Origin: Sphingobium limneticum
Lineage (GTDB): Bacteria > Pseudomonadota > Alphaproteobacteria > Sphingomonadales > Sphingomonadaceae
Assembly (NCBI RefSeq): GCF_008710155.1
Contig: NZ_VYPZ01000022.1
Span: 1 to 59,562 of the forward strand
DNA length: 59,562 bases
Direction: 5' to 3'
A program made the position numbers and the translations under genes. Shown piece by piece: positions 6,732 through 15,389 of this stretch; positions within the stretch are counted from its first letter, which is position 1, and each line of letters opens with the position of its first letter. The notes under the pieces were generated by a model. The model was not told the origin of the DNA and ran no database searches. It was given only the letters and a program-made list of their open reading frames with translations.

Positions 6732-8078
6732 ATGACCTTTTCCAAGAAAATCGGCAGCGTGGCGGGGGCGACCGCGCTTTCGCTCTTCGCTGCCCTGCCC
6801 GCCTGGGCGCAGGACGCTGCGGCGCCCGCCGCCACGGTCGACAAGGGCGACGTCGCCTGGATGATGACCTCCACCATTTTGGTGCTGGCGATGATCCTGC
6901 CGGGCCTGGCCCTGTTCTACGGCGGCCTGGTCCGCAGCAAGAACATGCTGTCGGTCATGACGCAGATCGGTGCGGCTGCGTGTCTCGCGATGCTCATCTG
7001 GGTCATGTACGGTTATTCGATGGCCTTTGGCCCCGACTATACCAGCGGCCTTTCCAACTTCGTTTCGACCTTCGACAAGGCGTTCCTGAAGGGCGTCACG
7101 CCCGCTTCGCAGGCTGCGACCTTCACCGCAGGCGTCGAAATCCCCGAATATGTGTTCATCAGCTTCCAGATGACCTTTGCCGCGATCACCGTGGCGCTGG
7201 TGCTGGGCTCGGTGGTCGAACGCATCAAATTCTCGGCCGTCATGGTGTTCGCCGCCGTGTGGCTGACCATCACCTATTTCCCGATCGCTCACATGGTCTG
7301 GGCCGCGTCTGGCTATTTCTTCAAGGCTGGCGCACTCGACTTCGCTGGCGGCACCGTGGTGCACATCAACGCGGGCGTGTCCGCTCTGGTGGCCTGCCTC
7401 ATCCTGGGCAAGCGTATCGGCTATCCCAAGGAACCGATGGCGCCGCACAGCCTGACGCTGACGGGCGTCGGCACCGGCCTGCTGTGGGTCGGCTGGTTCG
7501 GCTTCAACGCCGGTTCGGCGCTGGAAGCCAATGGCTCGGCCGCACTCGCCATGATCAACACCTTCGTCGCCACGGCTTCGGGTGGTCTGTTCTGGATGCT
7601 GGCCGAAAAGCTGAACGGTCATAAGGGTTCGGCCCTGGGCTTCTGCTCGGGCATCATCGCCGGCCTCGTCGCCGTGACGCCTGCCGCCGGCAACTCCGGC
7701 CCGTTCGGCGCGATCATCCTGGGCGCTGTCGCCTCGATCGTCTGCTTCTACGCCGTTACGGTCCTCAAGCCCAAGCTCGGCTATGACGACTCGCTGGACG
7801 CCTTCGGCATCCACGGCATCGGCGGCATGATCGGCGCGATCGGTACCGCCATCGTCTACTCGCCCGCCTTCGGTGGCCCCGGCGCGGAAGACTATGCAAT
7901 CGGCGCCAAGCTGCTGGTCCAGATCGAAGCGGTCATCGTGACCATCATCTGGGCATCGATCGGCACCGCCATCGCCATCTTCATCGCCAAGGCCGTCACC
8001 GGTCTGCGGGTCAGCCAGGAGGTCGAATATGAAGGCCTCGACCTCGGCGAACATGGCGAGCGCGCCTACAACCAGTAA
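6732..8078 (+). CDS. amtB: Ammonium transporter AmtB
   Basis: 448 residues. A signal peptide (SVAGATALSLFAALPAWAQ) is followed by 11 predicted membrane spans. Family motifs include FYGGLVRSKN, DFAGGTVVHINAG, GWFGFNAGSAL and DAFGIHGIGGM, the last holding one of the twin pore histidines. The protein conducts NH4+/NH3 across the inner membrane and is gated by GlnK. Two ATGs are adjacent; 6732 has better spacing from the AAGGGGGG ribosome site. It shares the glnK sigma-54 promoter. Confidence 0.95.
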   Translation: MTFSKKIGSVAGATALSLFAALPAWAQDAAAPAATVDKGDVAWMMTSTILVLAMILPGLALFYGGLVRSKNMLSVMTQIGAAACLAMLIWVMYGYSMAFGPDYTSGLSNFVSTFDKAFLKGVTPASQAATFTAGVEIPEYVFISFQMTFAAITVALVLGSVVERIKFSAVMVFAAVWLTITYFPIAHMVWAASGYFFKAGALDFAGGTVVHINAGVSALVACLILGKRIGYPKEPMAPHSLTLTGVGTGLLWVGWFGFNAGSALEANGSAALAMINTFVATASGGLFWMLAEKLNGHKGSALGFCSGIIAGLVAVTPAAGNSGPFGAIILGAVASIVCFYAVTVLKPKLGYDDSLDAFGIHGIGGMIGAIGTAIVYSPAFGGPGAEDYAIGAKLLVQIEAVIVTIIWASIGTAIAIFIAKAVTGLRVSQEVEYEGLDLGEHGERAYNQ

Positions 8079-8150
8079 GTTTTCACTGCATTGGCCGGGC
8101 GGCATGGTCCGCCGCCCCGCCTTCCGATGTTCCTCCTGCGAACATGCCTT

Positions 8151-8182
8151 GGGTCGGTACGAAAGTGCCGACCCTTTTTTTT
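8151..8182 (+). terminator. Rho-independent terminator of glnK-amtB
   Basis: GGGTCGGTAC, loop GAAA, GTGCCGACCC (one mismatched/wobble pair) is followed by eight T. This is a strong intrinsic terminator 72 bases after amtB, placed between the convergent amtB and crtB genes. Confidence 0.9.
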
Positions 8183-8252
8183 ACAACGCGCCGGTGCGAA
8201 AGCATCAGCCCTTGTTTCCGTGCAGCAGTGAAGGCGGCCGTGCTTTGGAAGG

Positions 8253-9203
8253 TCAGCCCGAGCGGGTCCAAAGCGTCGCGGGACGAGGCGTAGTCGCCGG
8301 CCAGCGACGCGCCCTGCCGACGGTCTGAACGGCTGCCCGTGCCACCCAGCCCAGTTTCTCACGCTTGAGCGTGACGACGCGATGGTCCCAGGCATGTTCG
8401 CCCTGGCGTGCGACCTGGCGTGCGATGTCGCCATAGATGCCGGCCGCTGCCAGCACCGCCCAGGCCGCACGGGGCGGCAAGGCCCCCGTGCCGTGGCGGG
8501 CGCTCGCCTCATAATCGGCGGCCATGTCGGCCATGCGCCGGGCGAGTATGGCAAGGCGCGGACGGACCCAGGGCTTCATATGCTCGCCCGGCGGGATGTC
8601 CATTTCCGCCAGCCACTCCTGCGGCAGGTAGCAGCGATCCGCCGCCTCATCCTCGCTGATGTCGCGGGCGATATTGGCGAGCTGAAAGGCAAGGCCGAGG
8701 TCGCAGGCGCGGTCGAGCGTCGCCTGATCGTCCGGATCGACGCCCATCAACACCGCCATCATGCAGCCGACCGCGCCGGCGACATGATAGCAATAGCGCA
8801 GCATGTCGGCCTCGCTGCGCGGCCGCCAGTCGCGGGCGTCGAGCGCAAAGCCCTCGATCAGGTCATGGGCGTAGACGGCGGGGATGGCGCATTCGCGCAT
8901 CACCACGCCAAAGCCGTCAAAGGCCGGGTCGCCGGTCGGCTCGCCGCGCATCGCCTTGTCGGTCAGTACGCGCATCATGGAAAGGCGGGCCTGCGCATCC
9001 GATACGCTGGTCATCGCGCCGCCATGATCCTGTCCATCGGCGATATCGTCGCACTTGCGGCACCAGGCATAAAGCAGCCAGGCCCGCTCGCGCGTCACGC
9101 GGTCGAACAGCTTCGAAGCCATCGCGAAGGATTTGGAACCGCGCGCGATGCTGTCGCGGGCGTGGGTAACGAGGGCGGCGCGGTCGGGGATAGTAGAGGA
9201 CAT
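8253..9203 (-). CDS. crtB: Phytoene synthase
   Basis: 316 residues of the squalene/phytoene synthase family. Both Asp-rich motifs that bind diphosphate-Mg2+ are visible: DDIAD (residues 52-56) and NIARDISEDEA in the middle. It condenses two geranylgeranyl diphosphates to phytoene, the first step of carotenoid synthesis. ATG 9203 starts at the conserved region; a start 13 codons earlier is open but unlikely. It is downstream of crtY-crtI-LOG on the same strand, separated by the repeat at 9246-9356. Confidence 0.93.
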   Translation of the reverse strand: MSSTIPDRAALVTHARDSIARGSKSFAMASKLFDRVTRERAWLLYAWCRKCDDIADGQDHGGAMTSVSDAQARLSMMRVLTDKAMRGEPTGDPAFDGFGVVMRECAIPAVYAHDLIEGFALDARDWRPRSEADMLRYCYHVAGAVGCMMAVLMGVDPDDQATLDRACDLGLAFQLANIARDISEDEAADRCYLPQEWLAEMDIPPGEHMKPWVRPRLAILARRMADMAADYEASARHGTGALPPRAAWAVLAAAGIYGDIARQVARQGEHAWDHRVVTLKREKLGWVARAAVQTVGRARRWPATTPRPATLWTRSG

Positions 9204-9245
9204 GGGCCAGACATGCCCTGCTCCGCACGGAAAGTCACCCAAGCT

Positions 9246-9356
9246 CCGTTCGTTTCGAGCGCGTCGAGAAACGGATAGCGCTGCGCCAGCGTTTCTCGAC
9301 CTAGTTTATCCTGAGCGCCTGCCTTGGCAGGCAGTCGAAGGGCTCGGAACGAACGG
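9246..9356. repeat. Nested inverted-repeat element inside the crt cluster
   Basis: The outer arms CCGTTCGTTTCGAGC (9246-9260) and GCTCGGAACGAACGG (9342-9356) pair with one mismatch. The inner arms GTCGAGAAACG and CGTTTCTCGAC (about 9263-9300) pair perfectly. TCCTGAGCG...AGTCGAAGGGCTC in the right half resembles a repeat common between sphingomonad genes. The whole gap between crtB and the LOG gene is this element, so it is probably a REP/MITE-like insertion and may modulate crtB transcript stability. Confidence 0.55.
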
Positions 9357-9365
9357 ATGATATGT

Positions 9366-9947
9366 TTACAGCCGTGCCGCCTTCATCGCGAAGATCGTCT
9401 CATGCGGCTGATAGGCGGCCATGGCGTCGACCAGCCCTTCGATACTGTCGTCATGGATCAGGATGCCGGCATGCTGGGCGCGGATGAAACCGGCCTCCAC
9501 CATCTGCCGGTTGAAGCCGATCAGCTGGTCGTAGAAACCCGCGACGTTGAGCAGGCCTACCGGCTTGCTGTGATAACCCAGCTGCGCCCAGCTGATCGCT
9601 TCCCACAATTCATCCATCGTGCCCACACCGCCCGGCAGCGTGACGAAACCGTCAGACAGGTCGGTGAAAAGCTGCTTGCGCTGATGCATGGTCTGGACGA
9701 CGTGCAATTCGGTGCAGCCGCGATGCGCGACTTCCGCGCCGACCAGCGCTTCGGGGATCACGCCGATCACCTCGCCGCCCGCCTCCAGCGCCGCATCCGC
9801 CACCGCGCCCATCAGGCCGAGCCGCCCGCCGCCATAGACGACACCGATGCCGCGCTCCGCCAGCGTGCGGCCGACATGGCGCGCCGCGTCGATATAGGTA
9901 AGGTCGGCCGGCGTCGCCGATCCGCAATATACTGCCAGTCTCTTCAT
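9366..9947 (-). CDS. LOG family protein (nucleotide 5'-monophosphate phosphoribohydrolase)
   Basis: 193 residues with the family signatures YGGGRLGLMG near the N-terminus and LPGGVGTMDELWE for the catalytic/phosphoribosyl-binding loop. LOG enzymes release free bases, cytokinins in plants, from nucleoside monophosphates; bacterial members often have housekeeping or unknown roles. M at 9947 (MKRLAVYCGS) is the usual family start; an in-frame ATG at 9968 is possible. It lies 26 bases after crtI on the same strand, so it is probably in the carotenoid operon. The reason for the link is unknown. Confidence 0.9.
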   Translation of the reverse strand: MKRLAVYCGSATPADLTYIDAARHVGRTLAERGIGVVYGGGRLGLMGAVADAALEAGGEVIGVIPEALVGAEVAHRGCTELHVVQTMHQRKQLFTDLSDGFVTLPGGVGTMDELWEAISWAQLGYHSKPVGLLNVAGFYDQLIGFNRQMVEAGFIRAQHAGILIHDDSIEGLVDAMAAYQPHETIFAMKAARL

Positions 9948-9973
9948 TTCGTCCGTCCGTGGGGCCATGCCCC

Positions 9974-11467
9974 TTATCCTAAATCGTCCAACATCAGCGC
10001 CGCGGTCGCCTTGGCGCTGCCCACCACGCCGGGGATGCCAGCGCCGGGATGGGTGCCGGCCCCTACCAGATAGAGGTTGGGAATGACATCGTCGCGATTA
10101 TGCGCACGGAACCAGGCGCTCTGGGTCAGCAGCGGCTCCAGGCTGAAGGCGCTGCCCATATGTGCGTTGAGATCGCGACTGAAATCTGTCGGCGCATAAT
10201 GGAAACGGGTGACGATCCGCGAACGAATGTCGGGGATCAGCCGATGCTGGATTTCGTCCAGGATTCGTTCGGCATAGGCATGGCCGAACTGGTCCCAGTC
10301 GATCGGCAGCTTGCCCATATGCGGTACGGGAGCGAGCGCATAGAAGGTCGAATAGCCCTCCGGCGCCATCGACGGATCGGTGACGGTCGGATGGTGCAGA
10401 TAGAGCGAGAAGTCCTGCGGCAGCACGCCATGATCATAAATGTCGGTCAGCAAGCCTTCATAGCGCGGCCCGAAAAGGATCATGTGATGCGGGATGCCGG
10501 GCCAATTGCCCTTGATACCGAAATGCAGCACGAACAGGCTGGGCGACCAGCGTTTTTGTGCCAGCTTCTCGCCCTGCTTCTGGCCGCGCGGGTGGTGGCC
10601 GAGCAGGTCGCGATAGCTGTGCATCAAGTCGGCATTGGTGGCGATCGCATCCGCCTCCCCCCGCCAGCCAGAGGCGGTATGCACCGCCGTTGCCTTGTCC
10701 CCATAGGTTTCGATTCGCGTGACGGCGTCGCCCAGGCGCAAGGTGCCGCCAAGCCGCTCGAAATGGGTCGCCATCCCTTGAACGAGGCGGTTTGTGCCGC
10801 CTTTGGCGAACCAGACGCCGCCATCCTTTTCCAGCTTGTGGATAAGGGCGTAGATGGCGCTGGTGTTCATCGGATTCCCGCCGACGAGCAATGTGTGGAA
10901 AGACAGCGCCTCGCGCAGCTTCTCATTCTTCACATGGCTGGCGACGACAGAATAGACCGACCGCCAGGCCTGATATTTGGCGAGGCTGGGCGCCGCCTTG
11001 ATCATGGAGGCGAAGTCGAGGAAGGCGACCGCACCGAGCTTGCGATAGCCCTCCTCATACACGCCGGCGGCATAGTCGCAGAAGCGTTCGTAGCCGGCGA
11101 TGTCGTTCGGATCGAGCTTGGCGATTTCGGCGCGCAGGGCGGCTTCGTCGTTCGAATAATCGAAATTGGTGCCGTCGCGCCAGTTGAGCCGGTAGAAGGG
11201 CGACACCGGCATCAAGCTGACGTCCTGCGCCATGTCATGGCCCGACAGGCGCCACAGTTCGGCCAGGCAATCCGGATCGGTGATGACGGTCGGGCCGGCG
11301 TCGAAGGTGAAGCCGTCCTTTTCCCACATATAGGCGCGGCCGCCAGGGCGATCGCGCGCCTCGACCAGGGTGGTTTCGATGCCGGCCGATTGCAGCCGGA
11401 TGGCAAGCGCCAGGCCGCCAAAGCCCGCGCCAATGACGATCGCGCGTCTGGGATTTGGCCTGTTCAT
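9974..11467 (-). CDS. crtI: Phytoene desaturase
   Basis: 497 residues. The N-terminal FAD-binding motif IVIGAGFGGLALAIRL is followed by the CrtI-type core, and the C-terminal signature LYLVGAGTHPGAGIPGV is diagnostic of bacterial CrtI. It desaturates phytoene stepwise to lycopene at the membrane. ATG 11467 was chosen because the dinucleotide motif follows directly and because it overlaps the crtY stop by one base (TGATG), implying translational coupling. Confidence 0.95.
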   Translation of the reverse strand: MNRPNPRRAIVIGAGFGGLALAIRLQSAGIETTLVEARDRPGGRAYMWEKDGFTFDAGPTVITDPDCLAELWRLSGHDMAQDVSLMPVSPFYRLNWRDGTNFDYSNDEAALRAEIAKLDPNDIAGYERFCDYAAGVYEEGYRKLGAVAFLDFASMIKAAPSLAKYQAWRSVYSVVASHVKNEKLREALSFHTLLVGGNPMNTSAIYALIHKLEKDGGVWFAKGGTNRLVQGMATHFERLGGTLRLGDAVTRIETYGDKATAVHTASGWRGEADAIATNADLMHSYRDLLGHHPRGQKQGEKLAQKRWSPSLFVLHFGIKGNWPGIPHHMILFGPRYEGLLTDIYDHGVLPQDFSLYLHHPTVTDPSMAPEGYSTFYALAPVPHMGKLPIDWDQFGHAYAERILDEIQHRLIPDIRSRIVTRFHYAPTDFSRDLNAHMGSAFSLEPLLTQSAWFRAHNRDDVIPNLYLVGAGTHPGAGIPGVVGSAKATAALMLDDLG

Positions 11468-12615
11468 CAGGCGGGCGGGTTCCACAATGTTCGCATGGCG
11501 TCCCTTATGGGCACGGGCGGCCGTCCGCACAAGATGCGGATGCGATCGGCGATGGTCGAACGACCGGCATAGAAGCGCTGAATCAACGCAGGGCGCAGAC
11601 GGTAGAAACGCGCGAAGATGCGCCAGCGCTGGTCTGGGCGTGCCGCGCCGAACAGCATCTTGCCGAGCAGACGATAATAGCCGCCGCGCCGCCAATGCGC
11701 CCTGGCATAGGCGCGGGTCGCGGCAGGGAGGCTATCCAGTGGCTTATCCGCCAGCCAGCGCGCGAATCGCACGGCGTCGGGCAGGGAATAGCCGGTCATC
11801 GGCTGGAACAGGCCGGCGCGCACCCCGGCGCGGGCGACAGGATCATCCTTGGGCCAGTAGCGGTCGAAGTCGCCGCCATGGACGACGGGCAACACGCCCT
11901 GTTCGCGATGGATGACCTCGCCCTGCCAGCCTTTCGCCTGCGCATAGGCGGCGATGCGGGCGTCGATCGTGGCGGTGTCGAGCTGGGGCATATCGCTATA
12001 ATAAGTGTCTTCGATGAAGATCGTCCGGTCATCCCAGGGGAGCAGATAGACGAAGCGGTAGCCGTCATGCTGATCCACCGTCGCATCCATGATGACCGGG
12101 CGATCGATGCCATGCGGCGCGTCGAGGCGGAGGGCATGGCCGACGAACTTCTGCCAGCCGCAGCGGAGCGTGGACAGATCGCCCGCACCCCGAGCGTCGA
12201 TCACGGCCTGCGTCCTGATCTTGCGGCCGTCGGCCAGTCCGACATGGCCGGGAGCGATCGCCGTAACCGTGGCGTGGATAAGCAATCGTTCGCCCAGCAC
12301 ACGTTCAAGTGCGACAGCGAGTTGGACAGTATTCACGCTATTATAGGGCGTGGCCAGATCCCGACTATAGCCCGGAAAATCAACATGATGCCCCTGCGGC
12401 CAGCGATGCGCGACCAGCGGATCGATCAGCCAGCGATCGGCGGGGGCGACGTCGCCGTCGAAGAAGGACCAGACATGGTTCCCGCCGGGGCGCTCCCCCT
12501 GTTCGACCAGCAACAGCCGAACCTCCGGGCGCAAGGCAGCAAAGGCAAGCGCGACCAGGCCGCCGGAAAGGCCGCCGCCGATGATCGCCAGGTCGCAGTC
12601 GAGTGTGTCCGTCAT
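11467..12615 (-). CDS. crtY: Lycopene beta-cyclase
   Basis: 382 residues with an N-terminal FAD-binding motif (LAIIGGGLSGGLVAL), the CrtY-type stretches NHVWSFF and FIEDTYYSD, and the C-terminal FQPMTGYSLPDAVRFA. It converts lycopene to beta-carotene. It is first in the minus-strand crt operon and divergent from dmeR, from which only about 60 bases separate it, so both promoters lie in that short gap. Confidence 0.94.
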   Translation of the reverse strand: MTDTLDCDLAIIGGGLSGGLVALAFAALRPEVRLLLVEQGERPGGNHVWSFFDGDVAPADRWLIDPLVAHRWPQGHHVDFPGYSRDLATPYNSVNTVQLAVALERVLGERLLIHATVTAIAPGHVGLADGRKIRTQAVIDARGAGDLSTLRCGWQKFVGHALRLDAPHGIDRPVIMDATVDQHDGYRFVYLLPWDDRTIFIEDTYYSDMPQLDTATIDARIAAYAQAKGWQGEVIHREQGVLPVVHGGDFDRYWPKDDPVARAGVRAGLFQPMTGYSLPDAVRFARWLADKPLDSLPAATRAYARAHWRRGGYYRLLGKMLFGAARPDQRWRIFARFYRLRPALIQRFYAGRSTIADRIRILCGRPPVPIRDAMRTLWNPPA

Positions 12616-12657
12616 GCCCCCTGTTAAGCGAAGTCGGGGCTAGGCGTCTTCGGAAAT

Positions 12658-12679
12658 ATAGTATAGGGGGGTATCCTAT
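12658..12679 (+). promoter_or_regulatory. G-tract operator for DmeR overlapping its own start
   Basis: ATAG-T-ATA, six G (12666-12671), TAT-C-CTAT forms a palindrome around a G-tract. This is the architecture known for RcnR/DmeR-class operators (an AT-rich inverted repeat flanking a G/C run). It overlaps the dmeR ATG at 12678, and the G-tract doubles as the only plausible ribosome-binding site. Confidence 0.65.
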
Positions 12680-12950
12680 GCACATTATCGCGGATCGAGA
12701 CAAATTGCTGGCGCGGGTACGCCGGATCGCTGGCCAGGTCGCCGCGGTCGAGCGACAGCTGACCGGCGACGCGGGCTGTTCGGAAACATTGCAACTGGTC
12801 GCGTCGGTGCGCGGCGCGGTCGGCAGCCTGATGGAAGAGCTGATCGAACAGCATATGCGCGAACATGTTGCCCGGCCGGGCCTGTCGGACGAGGCGCGGA
12901 CGGCCGCGACCGAGGAAATGCTGGCGTTGATCCGCCGCTACGGGAAATGA
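12678..12950 (+). CDS. dmeR: RcnR/FrmR-family metal-sensing repressor, DmeR-like
   Basis: A 90-residue all-helical DUF156 protein. Residues H2, C34, H59 and H63 match the His-Cys-His-His pattern of Ni/Co-sensing RcnR proteins. Copper-sensing CsoR has Cys-His-Cys instead. Its start overlaps the next gene's stop-free frame by ATGA (12947-12950), coupling it to a CDF exporter. This pairing is the dmeR-dmeF operon known from rhizobia, where cobalt or nickel releases the repressor. FrmR-type formaldehyde sensing is less likely given the partner gene. Confidence 0.85.
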   Translation: MHIIADRDKLLARVRRIAGQVAAVERQLTGDAGCSETLQLVASVRGAVGSLMEELIEQHMREHVARPGLSDEARTAATEEMLALIRRYGK

Positions 12951-13978
12951 CGATGCACGATCATGACGACCATTCGCACGGGTACGGACATAGCCACAAT
13001 CATGGCGACCATAGCCATGATACGCCGACCACCGCCCGCCCCGCATCCGATGAGGGCGAGGACAGCCATTATTTCGACCATATCTACCTGTCCGCCGGGC
13101 ATGATCAGAATGCCAAGCGGACCGTGTGGGTCGTATGGCTGACCGCAGCGACCATGGTGGTGGAAATCGCCTTCGGCTGGATCACCGGGTCGATGGCGCT
13201 GCTGGCGGACGGCTTTCATATGGCGACCCATGCCGGCGCGCTGGCCGTCGCGGCGGCGGCCTATGGCTATGCCAGGCGCCATGCGCGCAATCCGCGCTAC
13301 ACGTTCGGGACAGGCAAGGTCGGCGATCTGGCCGGCTTCGCCTCCGCCCTGCTGCTGCTGGGTACGGCGCTGTTCATCGCCATCGAATCGGGCATGCGCT
13401 TTTTTCAGCCGATCCACGTCGCCTTTGGCGAGGCGACCTTGGTGGCGGTGATCGGCCTCATCATCAATATCATCAGCGCCTTTCTGCTGGGGCATGACCA
13501 TAGCCATGATCATGGGCATGGCGGCCATGATCATGACCACGGGCACGATCATGCGCCTGACCAGAAGCAGGGCCATAGCGACAATAATCTGCGCGCCGCC
13601 TATGTGCATGTGCTGACCGATGCGCTGACATCGGTGCTGGCGATCGGCGCACTGCTGGCCGGGCGTTATCTGGGCTGGTGGTGGATGGACCCGGCGGTCG
13701 GCCTGCTGGGCGCGGTCGTCATCGCCCGTTGGGCTTGGGGCCTGATGAAGGATACCGCCGCGATCCTGCTCGATACTGCCGAGCCGGCGCTGATGGCGCG
13801 AGTGCGCGGACTGGTGGAGGCGGAGGGCGCGACCATCCGCGACCTGCATGTCTGGCGCATCGGGCCGCATGCCCATGCCGCGATCATCAGCCTGGCCCCC
13901 GGCGCGGACGGCGCCAGGGTGCGGGCGCGGGTGCGGGCGCTGCCCCGCATGGAGCATGTCACGGTGGAATGCGGTTGA
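12947..13978 (+). CDS. dmeF: Cobalt/nickel cation-diffusion-facilitator exporter DmeF
   Basis: 343 residues. A His-rich N-terminus (HDHDDHSHGYGHSHNHGDH) is followed by six membrane spans of the CDF fold with the metal-site HxxxD-like motifs ADGFHMATHAG and HVLTDALTS. A long cytoplasmic His loop (HDHSHDHGHGGHDHDHGHDH) lies between spans 4 and 5, and a soluble C-terminal domain ends the protein. HxxxD pairs and the two His stretches are typical of DmeF-type Co2+/Ni2+ efflux. An alternative ATG lies at 12953. Confidence 0.88.
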   Translation: MTMHDHDDHSHGYGHSHNHGDHSHDTPTTARPASDEGEDSHYFDHIYLSAGHDQNAKRTVWVVWLTAATMVVEIAFGWITGSMALLADGFHMATHAGALAVAAAAYGYARRHARNPRYTFGTGKVGDLAGFASALLLLGTALFIAIESGMRFFQPIHVAFGEATLVAVIGLIINIISAFLLGHDHSHDHGHGGHDHDHGHDHAPDQKQGHSDNNLRAAYVHVLTDALTSVLAIGALLAGRYLGWWWMDPAVGLLGAVVIARWAWGLMKDTAAILLDTAEPALMARVRGLVEAEGATIRDLHVWRIGPHAHAAIISLAPGADGARVRARVRALPRMEHVTVECG

Positions 13979-13981
13979 AGA

Positions 13982-14572
13982 TTAGGGGCGTTCGTCCCAA
14001 CGGACCAGCGTGACCATGCCATCGGGTGCGACGGCCAGTTCGCCAAAGGCGCCGGTGCGCAATTTGAGCGCGCCCAATGGCAGGCCAGCGGCGATCAGGG
14101 CGAAACGCGCCGCGCCGTTGCTGGTGACGAGCAGGTCGACCCCCGCCCCGCCCTCCGCAAAGAAGGCCCGCCAGGCGGCGAGGCGTCGGTCGGCATCGAC
14201 GATCCAGCCATCCGGCGCGATGCCGCGCTCGTCCCAGTCGACCAGCGCTTGCGCGCCGATGCGAGCCAGCACCTCGCTTTCCGGCCTCCCCTCATCCGGG
14301 CCATGGTCGATTTCTCCCAGCCAGTCGAGACTGCCGTCGCGCGCATGACCGGTGGCCGCCGCAATGCGATCGGCCGTTTCGCGGGCGCGTTGCAACGGGC
14401 TGGAGAACAGACGGTCGATCGGCAGTTTCTGCTGGGCGAACCAGTCCCCCAGCCGGTCGGCCTGAGCGCGGCCGCTTTCCACCAGCGGGATGTCGGTGCG
14501 CGCGCCAACGCGGCACGCTTCCGCGCTGCTGGCGAATGTGTTGCCATGACGAATGATGAAGAGGCGGCGCAT
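13982..14572 (-). CDS. Histidine phosphatase family protein
   Basis: 196 residues with the catalytic LFIIRHGNT at the N-terminus, SSPLQRARETA, a conserved Glu region (LGEIDHGPDEG) and a C-terminal TSNG in place of the usual SHG. The second catalytic histidine therefore appears to be replaced by Asn in this alignment by eye. It begins 11 bases after kdsB, so it is probably in the kdsD-kdsB operon. Substrate is unknown; a sugar-phosphate role in KDO metabolism is only suggested by position. Confidence 0.82.
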   Translation of the reverse strand: MRRLFIIRHGNTFASSAEACRVGARTDIPLVESGRAQADRLGDWFAQQKLPIDRLFSSPLQRARETADRIAAATGHARDGSLDWLGEIDHGPDEGRPESEVLARIGAQALVDWDERGIAPDGWIVDADRRLAAWRAFFAEGGAGVDLLVTSNGAARFALIAAGLPLGALKLRTGAFGELAVAPDGMVTLVRWDERP

Positions 14573-14582
14573 GACGGAATGC

Positions 14583-15389
14583 TCAGAGCGGCGTGGGGTC
14601 GCCATGGAGCGCGATCAGCGCCTCGACCCGGCTGATATCCGCCTCCGTATCGATGCCGCTGCTGTCGAAGCGCGGCGGATCGACGGCGACGGTCATGACC
14701 GGAATGCCGAGTTCGAGCAGGCGCAATTGCTCCAGCCCCTCCAGATTTTCCAGCGCGGTCGGCGGACAGGCCTCGAACCGTTGCAGCGCACCGAGCGCAT
14801 AGCCATAGAGGCCCACATGCCGCCACACCGGCGAGCGAGGCGTGGTTTCGCGCAGCTTTTCCTCGCCGCGGATGGCGGGGATGATATTTTTGGAAAACCA
14901 GAGGGCCTGGCCGTCCGGCGCGCGGGCGCAAGTGGTGCCGCTGAACGGCGAGCGCGTCTTATGGTCGCGCAACGCATCGAGCGCGGGCCAGTCGAGTGCA
15001 ATCACCGGCGTGGCGACCGACGCGCCCGCCTGCAATGCGGCGATCACGGCCCCCAGCGCGCCTTTCGGCTGGAAGGGCGAATCGCCCTGAAGGTTGATGA
15101 CGAAGTCCGGCGTCACCGGCTGGACCAGCGCTGCGGCAAGGGCGCGACCCGAGCCGGTGGCGATGGCGCTATCGGTCATCACCGCATCGCAGCCGACGGC
15201 GCGGGCATGATCGGCGATGGCATCGTCATCGGTGGCGACGGTCAGGGCCACGTCGGCGCGATCGCCGATCGCCGATCGTGCCATGGCGATGGTACGGTGA
15301 AGCAGCGTCCGCCCCGCGATCAGGCGGAGCGGCTTGCGCGGCAGGCGGGACGATCCGGCCCGCGCGGGAATGACGACAAGAAGGCTCAG
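14583..15389 (-). CDS. kdsB: CMP-KDO synthetase (3-deoxy-manno-octulosonate cytidylyltransferase)
   Basis: The enzyme activates KDO with CTP for lipid A core assembly. The nucleotide-binding N-terminus VVIPARAGSSRLPRKPL is present in frame upstream of the first ATG (15284). DFVINLQGDSPF and WRHVGLYGYALG follow as in other KdsB proteins. No ATG, GTG or TTG begins this full-length frame. The earliest sensible start is CTG at 15389-15387, which overlaps the kdsD stop (CTGA) and gives 268 residues. Initiation at the ATG would delete the substrate-binding loop. The identity is clear; the start codon is not. Confidence 0.85.
   Translation of the reverse strand: MSLLVVIPARAGSSRLPRKPLRLIAGRTLLHRTIAMARSAIGDRADVALTVATDDDAIADHARAVGCDAVMTDSAIATGSGRALAAALVQPVTPDFVINLQGDSPFQPKGALGAVIAALQAGASVATPVIALDWPALDALRDHKTRSPFSGTTCARAPDGQALWFSKNIIPAIRGEEKLRETTPRSPVWRHVGLYGYALGALQRFEACPPTALENLEGLEQLRLLELGIPVMTVAVDPPRFDSSGIDTEADISRVEALIALHGDPTPL

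Noticed and set aside
12089..12584. Plus-strand frames opposite crtY
   Set aside because: crtY has full-length family motifs; the antisense frames are Arg/Ser/Pro-rich shadows.
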